Assembly: GCF_030253575.1 (NCBI RefSeq)
Contig: NC_080566.1
Location: forward strand, 8,441,501-8,505,500
Direction: 5' to 3'
DNA from: Rhododendron vialii
Taxonomy: Eukaryota; Streptophyta; Magnoliopsida; Ericales; Ericaceae
Length of the DNA: 64,000 nt
Part shown: in pieces, positions 57,583-64,000 of the stretch
How positions within the stretch are numbered: position 1 is the stretch's first letter
How the letters are laid out: every line of letters starts with the position of its first letter
The notes under the pieces: generated by a model
What the model saw: only the letters and a program-made list of their open reading frames with translations
Database searches by the model: none
Told to the model about the DNA's origin: nothing
Translations under genes and position numbers: made by a program

Positions 57583-58039
57583 CAGTGAGGAGCGGCGACA
57601 GCGACGAGAGGTGAAGATGATGGGCGCGAGAGGCGACGAGATAGGGCTTTCTTTCTTTTCTAATCGTTCGAACTGCTCACTGCTCTCTGTTTGAGTACTC
57701 AGGGCTTTGATTTTTGAAATCAATCCTGACTGGAAAGAGTATTAGAGAAATATATATGTCAAAATTACACCATAGCCCCTTATACTATGTTACCACGACA
57801 CTTTAAGGACCTAATTTTTAAAAAATACACCGACGACTGATTAATCGACCACCTAATCCCGCCTAGCCGCCAAGACCCGCCTAGCACCTAGACCGCCTAA
57901 CTGATTAATCGCGCCTAGCGTCCGATTAATCGGTCCGGCGCCTAGACCACCGCCTAGGCCCCTAGGCGCGACAGTGGGGTACCGCCTAGTGCCTAGGCGC
58001 CAATTAATTGGCCACCTAGGCTGTTTTTTTAGAACACTG
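56506..58039. mobile_element. hAT-type element, outer of a nested pair
   Basis: 1534 bp with ends CAGTGTTCTAAAAGACGC and complement CAGTGTTCTAAAAAAACAGC, flanked by the exact 8 bp duplication GTTAATCC (56498-56505 and 58040-58047). The subterminal DNA is GCCTAGGCG-rich with many CCTAGGCGC palindromes. It contains an inner element of the same kind and a long (GA)n tract at 57524-57580. No transposase. Confidence 0.88.
56661..57450. mobile_element. hAT-type element, inner of the nested pair
   Basis: 790 bp with ends CAATGTTCTAAATGGCGC and complement CAGTGTTCTAAATGGCGG, flanked by the exact 8 bp duplication TCGAAAAC (56653-56660 and 57451-57458). It inserted into the outer element. Interior has (GA)n patches at about 56927-57075 and GCC-rich arms. 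Confidence 0.88.
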
Positions 58040-58047
58040 GTTAATCC

Positions 58048-59499
58048 CAAGGGACATTGTCAAATAGTGCTAACATTGGTTGGTTATGGAGTTTTTGAGA
58101 TCAATTCCAGTTATGGTGTTTCAGGAAAATGAGTTGTACTGGATGAATATGTGCAATGAGAATGAAAATAGGCCCATTATAGAGTGTGGTTTCATGCTGA
58201 TCATGTTGGTAGTGCTCTAAGAAAAATTTAGTCGGGAATAATTTGATTGTTGAAAGGCTTATAATAATTGTGCTTAGTTGTTGGAAGGGTTATCATAAAC
58301 TGAAGTATTGAAAAGTTCTATCTCTGTGCTTAAATGTTCACCATGCAGCAAATTGCGTTGACATTAGTGAGATGTAAGCGACCTTAAAGGGCTCCATCCA
58401 ATACCTAGGCAATAAAAGACTTTGTGTGCAATGTTTATATTGAATTATCTATCCAGCCCATCCTTCAAGGAGATTGGTGGAATCTGAGGTAGTAGAATTT
58501 TGAGTGTTTTGGAACTTTATGTGCATACCTTTTGCTACTAGATTCATGTTTTAGCGAGTACTTTTGTTTTCCTTTTTGTATCTTGAAGATTTTGACTTAA
58601 TAGTAATTCAAATTAGGGTAGTAATCTTTCTTTGTAATCTCTTAATTTTAAATGCAGAAGAGTTCAATGGTATGTTATCATGGTAGTGCGTAGTCAGTTA
58701 ATTTGAGCATGTAACAAGGTGACTCGTTTGTTGAATCGAAAGAAAAAATTGGATATATGAAACTGTGAAGAAACTTCCATTTGAGCTGTCGTTGTAGACT
58801 CTAAAGATTTAAAATGCCGAGGGAGGTGCAAAATTAGTCATCTTCAGATTATTGGAACTCATAATATTTCAAAATGTTCTCATATTATTGGATTTTGTTA
58901 AGTTGGCTACTTATAGATGGTCTTTGTCATCCTTTTCAATTTCAGTAGCAATAGCAAATGTGAATCTAATACGTGGGGGCTAATTTCTGTCTTATATCTG
59001 GATACATGTTTAATATTTTTGATGTTACACACATGAGACAGGAAAGTGATATAATTGTCAGCTATCAACGTATGCTTTAAAACCCAAAACCAATATGCAG
59101 AGGAGTTTGAAAGGGTGCGTAGACATATGCACAAGATTACTTCTATTTGCATATACTACAAAAGATTCCTTCAAATGCCAATGTTTTGCCTCTTTAGTGT
59201 CTACGAGAGTGGGCTATGAGTTATTCAATTTTCAGATCAAATATTATTGGTCATGTAGACTGAATCTTTGACATTTATATTGCTTGATTTGAGTTTGCTC
59301 TCATAGATTCATAACATCTCTATGTAATTGTACTTAGTTAGATTGAGCCTTCACGTCAAGCATACCATTTCTATGTAATTGCTCTAGTGGTCCTCTCTGG
59401 TCATTTTCCTCTCTGCCCATTCTGTGCACGGAGATTAGAAGGAAACAAATGAAGGGAAGGTGTAAGAAGGTATTCTAGCTTAAGAAAATTTAGTGAATA
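58048..59499. other. Intergenic DNA
   Basis: No gene or bounded repeat recognised. Confidence 0.45.
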
Positions 59500-59690
59500 A
59501 CAATATGGCGTGGCCGCGTGAGAGGAATTTGACATGCTTCGACGGGATCGAAAAGCGTCTGTTTAAAATCAAAAGTAATTTGGTTAGTAGTTTGTATAGT
59601 TGGGACAAAGGGGAATGTTATCCCTCTTTGGATCAATTTTTAGATTAGTTTGAGCTTTTCATTTCAAAAGGATTTACTTATTAAAAAAAC
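59500..59690 (+). pseudogene. Possible LINE ORF2 C-terminal tail
   Basis: Reads MAWPRERNLTCFDGIEKRL..LYSWDKG..SLDQFLD before a stop and an A-rich end, resembling the last part of LINE polyproteins and their 3' end. Short and without a catalytic motif, so only a weak call. Confidence 0.35.
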
Positions 59691-60198
59691 AATTTGCACT
59701 AAATTCGGTGAGCATATATTATGTATTTGTATTATACATGCAAGCAGGAAAAAAAAGGTAAACAACGTACGGTGGGGTTAATATAAAACTTGGAGAATTG
59801 ATTTGAATTCTGCACCTTAGGTGAGGTGAGATACAAAACCTCTATCACCAATATTATTGTTAATATACTTGACAACTAAATAAATATCAATGATTGTAGG
59901 TATCAAAGGGGGGAGAGAATGAAAGCTGAAGGTGGTAAAATGTGTATTTGGTACTAATTGCACAGTTTTTAGTTTTGTTTTTTAGCATCAGTATAGCTTT
60001 CAAAGAACACTAACTAGATGGCTGTTGGTTCCCACAATCTATTTGGTCCTTAACATAGTGCCAATTGCACCAAGACAGATGAACTTTGATGTTTACATGG
60101 AGCATTAGTTTCTATTGGTTTAGGGAAATATACGTCTCATAGAGCTCTGCGATCTAGTTAATGGTGCTGTACTTATTTACTCTTGTGTAAGTGAAAAG

Positions 60199-60510
60199 TG
60201 TTAATTTACCAACTCTCCCAAAAGCTTAAGCTGTAAGGAGATGGACCCAACAATGTATATCAAGCTATCTAACACTTTCCCTCACGTGCAACCCCATCTT
60301 GCACGTGGAGATGCGAATTTTCATAGACAGAACGAAGCAGAATATGAAAGGGGAGAAGCATAATGCAACCGGGGAACAAATGCAGAGGGAGAGACTTGAA
60401 CCCAAGACCTATTGCAACCCGAGCTTTGATACCATGTTAAGTTACTAGCTCTCCCAAAAGCTTAAGCTTTTAGGAGATGGGCCCAACAATGTATATCAAG
60501 ATATCTAACA
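60199..60510 (-). mobile_element. Miniature LTR retrotransposon (TRIM)
   Basis: 312 bp in total. Two 76 bp LTRs (60199-60274 and 60435-60510, 7 differences) begin TGTTAA and end TCTAACA and are flanked by the exact duplication AAAAG (60194-60198 and 60511-60515). On the minus strand a primer binding site TGGTATCAAAGC abuts the LTR (60423-60434), 11 of 12 matching the initiator tRNA-Met primer site, and a purine tract GTGAGGGAAAG precedes the other LTR. No coding capacity, so it depends on other elements. Confidence 0.9.
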
Positions 60511-62122
60511 AAAAGAGCCTGGATACTTTACAATATTCTTGTGATGTCATGAGAATATGACCTTTAACGATATATTGTGACCTTCTTATTGACTTCTTGT
60601 AGTCCAACTTATTACTGCAGTTCTTATTGTCAGTTTCTACTTTAAGTATCTCTTGATGTCTAACAGGCCTATGCTAACAGGTAAAACAGGCTGTCATTGG
60701 AAGCCACGGCCTGGATGTACAGTACCGTGGGATTGATGTCCTGGAATCTTTGGTATGTATTGCATTGAAAAATTGTTCCTTTTCATTGGAATTACTATTC
60801 TTTGCGGGCTTTGCTTTGGTTTCGGCATTGTAACACCCGTTTTGTGACTAAGAATTCATTTGCAGGTATTTGAATTTTCACCATCTACATCAACTGCCAT
60901 GAGTCTTCCCATGGAGTTTCACGAGCAGTAACGGGCTTCCTTTGAGAAGGACTATTTGAAAGTCTCCCAATATCCTTTTTCTGTTCTGTTGTTTTATTGA
61001 TTCCTCTAGTTGCATTTGACTTTTTCCTTGCACTTCTTTTTTGTAGTATGGGCTGACTGGCTGATTTTAGTTGGCTTTATCTTCTAGGTACTTAATTATC
61101 ACTTACTCTTAGAAAAAGGACATAACCAGTGTTATACACTGTTAATCAAGGTTTCTGTATGTAGACCTTAGCTTTCTATTACCTAAGCAGAGTGGCTGCT
61201 GTACAACACCAACCATTTTTTCATGCTTGCTTGCCCGACCGATGTTAACCACCATCCTTGTGGCGGTGGTTAATGAGTAAAACGTATGTTGGAAGGAGTG
61301 GAGAAATCCTTGAATGTGTAAATAAATCTGGGAATGTTGAAATTCTAATCTTTTCGGCATTGTGATTATACTATTCACCGCTCTCTAGCATGACCGCTTG
61401 TAAAATTAGTTTAACCTTTTTAATTGCTAGACTTTCTACTGTTGGGCGCAAGATGCTGCTCTTAGTGTCACCAACAAAAAATGGAATCTGATTCTGCTGT
61501 ACCTGAGGTCAACGTATGTGCAGCAGCAATGCGACTTATGCTTCAGATTCTGAATTGGGACTTCTGGTACGGCACAAATGCAGTTATGGGTGGAAAAGGT
61601 GCCATAGATGTATATTCAGCCGAAGTTAGGTATGAAGGTGCAAAGAGGTCTGATTGCGTCCTAGTGCCGGTAACAAATGGACATAATGTGTGAAAAGTTG
61701 TGGCCGTCAGGATACACGTTTCACCATTCTCCATTATTTTACTTTCTTGACAGTTTGTTAAAGACAATTTTGACATATTATATTCCAGTAAGAAATCAAC
61801 CTTCTCTAGGGCTGCAACTAAGTTGTACTATTGAAATTCTGCTTTCAACAAATTCTGATTACATGGAAGATGTCACTGATAGAATTTAATCACATCTGAT
61901 TGATTGACCTTGGCAAATTTACCTCTCTCTGACCCCTTGCTGTAAAATCTTGTAGCCTGGCCCTTGGCGTGATGTTTGGATAACAAGTTTTCACATTAGG
62001 TGGCTTTTAAGTTTGTACGGTGCGCTTAGAAAGAAGTTCTTGTGTGAAGGTTATTGGCTTGATTGTCCTAGTGCAGTCTCTGCATGGAAACTTATTGTAC
62101 AGTTGAACTATATTTCCATCTG

Positions 62123-63369
62123 GTATAAACCTTTTCTTCCACTTTCCCCTCAATAGTTAGTTTTGCTTTTGCTTTCTCACATATGTTATTTAGTTGAAAA
62201 TGACTACTTGCATCAGATGTATATTTTTCGCTGTCAGAGGACTTTATATACTGAAATCATTTTAATCGAACTGGGGAACAGGTTTGTATTTTAGGTTGTC
62301 TATGTTGCCGTCCCTGAAATCCTAGAATTCCTATAAGAAGACCTTTGACTCTTAGACGTGGGAATTATCTCGGTTGTAAGTTTGTAACACTATTGGTTGT
62401 TACACAGACATTAACCAGAATTTTTTTATATTCATGTGCCTCATCCAGTGCTATGGGAAGTCAAGCATCTTGCAACATCTCTCTCACTCTCTCTCTCAAC
62501 TGTGGCAAGTTATATATGTCAGTTCCCTTAGAGCTGAATAAACTAAACTTGTTTAGTCTTATAGTCCAAAGTTATCGAGTTAGTCAATGGCTCATCATAA
62601 GCTATACATATGATTTTCCTTGAGCTAATACAAGCTGAACTTGCTTTTGTTTTGTACAGCTGTGAATTGTCGAGTAGGGAAATAGTCATCATATGGGTTG
62701 TCTAGGTACAAGTATACTGATTAACTATACTAGAGCTTTGTATACATAAATTGCAGCAAAGAAGTAAGAATTTAAGAAATTGTTTGAGTGATACTTATGC
62801 TGTTTCCAAGTTTTTACATGCTCAGATCATGAATGGGGAAAGTTCTAACCGGGCTATGATTTTCTTTTAAATTTTGTTTGTGCCTATTTTTGACATTAGG
62901 AAAATATTTGAAATTTCAAAGCTCCAACCTTGTTACCGAAGCAGAAGAGAAGTGAGAGGTGGTAGGAGGTGGTCTTTGAGCAGTAGTGCAAGGATGGGGC
63001 ACTGATGGGGGCCATCTCCCTCCTCTAAAATTCAAGAGCCCCCGTATTAGATTGGTTAGTGAGGAGTATGTGGCTTTAGTTCTCTGGCTAGCATTATGTT
63101 CCTGTTAAGTTGTCAGTTGTCCCAAAAGCTGTAACAGTCACAATGGTATTATGGAAACTTGCTTGAATATGAATAACTCCTTTTGTTAGTTTACGTGTAT
63201 TCTTACGTGAACTAATACGTTGATTCGTACGGAAATCGATTCTATGTATAGTTTTTGGCATGTTTTATCATTTCATAGATATAAGTTAGAAATATATGGA
63301 TATATCCATTTCCTATCAAACTGGATCCCTTTTTTTATTTGTAGATTGGGTCTTTTAGAGAGTTTCTTT
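62123..63369 (+). other. Intron of the exportin-4 pseudogene
   Basis: Intronic DNA between exons at 61956-62122 and 63766. It begins GTATAA. No coding sequence recognised. Confidence 0.6.
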
Positions 63370-63600
63370 TAAGCTCTTAGGAAATGGGCCACCAATGCAT
63401 ATCAAGCTATTTAACATCCTCCCTCACGTGCAACCCTGTCTTGCAAGTGGAGATGCAACTTCTCATAGATAGTGCGAAACAGAATATGAAGGGGAGAAGT
63501 GGAATGCGAACGGGGAACAAATGCTAGCAAGGAGACTTGAACGCAAGACCTCCCCAAACCAGAGTTATGATACCATGTTAAGTTACCACTTACGAGTCGT
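63370..63600 (-). mobile_element. Second, degraded TRIM copy
   Basis: Matches the 60199-60510 element through its internal region (CCCTCACGTGCAACCCTGTCTTGC.., GGAGACTTGAACGCAAGACC, TATGATACCATGTTAAGTTAC), but both LTRs are incomplete. It lies in the same pseudogene, in an intron. Confidence 0.75.
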
Positions 63601-64000
63601 TCAAAAAGAAGCAATAGTCATATTTATATTACATTTTTGCCCATTGTTACACTACTTAAATGATAAGTAAATTTTTTTTTTTTTGACTTTTGAGCTTTCT
63701 ATCTTGTTGATAGAGCGGTGGCTATTGTGTGTGTCCTCACTCGTTAATGACTTGTTCAATTACAGATAATGGACAAATGCAAGACAAGCACCTTTTGCAA
63801 CTGCTCTGTGGAATTATAAAATGGGTCAGTCCACCTGATGCCATTGCAAACGGTATTGAATGTTGAATAAGTGAAAGGTTCTATTCCTGCAGTTGCTTCT
63901 GCACCATCTCTCTCTCTCTCTCTCTCTTGGACTTTTTATGCATTGTTTGATGCCTCATCTGTTATTTGGCTGTGTTCAGTGAGATGCTTGATGGTTGCCG

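Larger units (their letters stand above)
60681..64000 (+). pseudogene. XPO4: Exportin-4-like pseudogene (partial, continues beyond the window)
   Basis: Exons with plant splice signals: 60681-60752 (VKQAVIGSHGLDVQYRG..), 60866-60960 (VFEFSPSTSTAMSLP..), 61431-61669 (TFYCWAQDAALSVTN.., AAAMRLMLQILNWDF), 61956-62122 (GPWRDV.., LCEGYWLDCP), 63766-63877 (NGQMQDKHLLQLL..), and the start of the next at 63980 (EMLDGC). These match exportin-4, a karyopherin exporting cargo through nuclear pores. Damage: TAA at 60929-60931, a one-base deletion near 61477, a deletion of about 14 bases near 62106, and TGA at 63862-63864. Introns are kept, so it is a duplicated rather than processed pseudogene. The N-terminal exons were not found upstream. 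Confidence 0.85.

Overview
This window is nuclear DNA from a flowering plant, most likely a eudicot. It shows a secreted lipid-transfer protein gene, NAC and exportin-4 relatives with plant-type exons, and a dense layer of plant transposons. It is accessory, transposon-dominated sequence: most open frames belong to mobile elements or are broken. The only intact host gene I can support is a type-2 non-specific lipid transfer protein (6189-6479, minus).

Layout. 1-12 kb holds two diverged copies of one segment (1-1420 and 10960-11880), several foldback elements (MITEs), two GT-rich retroelement-like blocks, and the lipid transfer protein. 12.66-27.25 kb is one Ty3/gypsy element of the Tat type, with 768 and 760 bp LTRs, a GCATC target duplication, gag, a broken pol with a second RNase H, and on the opposite strand a plant-mobile-domain (PMD) gene with its own intron and a coiled coil. 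It sits inside the endonuclease region of a LINE whose other pieces lie on both sides.

28-49 kb contains a direct segmental duplication (about 30.0-35.4 kb and 44.5-48.9 kb) carrying two broken NAC genes. Copy A has collected a CACTA element, a hAT-type element and a solo LTR that copy B lacks. Between the NAC copies lies a 6.5 kb endogenous caulimovirid (35621-42131, minus). It has movement protein, coat protein, protease and a second ORF, but no reverse transcriptase, and it is bounded on both sides by long TA dinucleotide repeats. This fits an integrated component of a bipartite Florendovirus-like genome.

49-64 kb has further MITEs, two nested hAT-type elements with exact 8 bp duplications, a miniature LTR retrotransposon (TRIM) with 76 bp LTRs, and an intron-containing exportin-4 pseudogene running off the right edge.

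How the parts interact: target duplications and empty sites in the duplicated copies date many insertions relative to each other. The viral TATA box lies about 0.76 kb upstream of NAC copy A and points at it. All similarity statements are from reading the sequence and from memory of the families; no database search was run.
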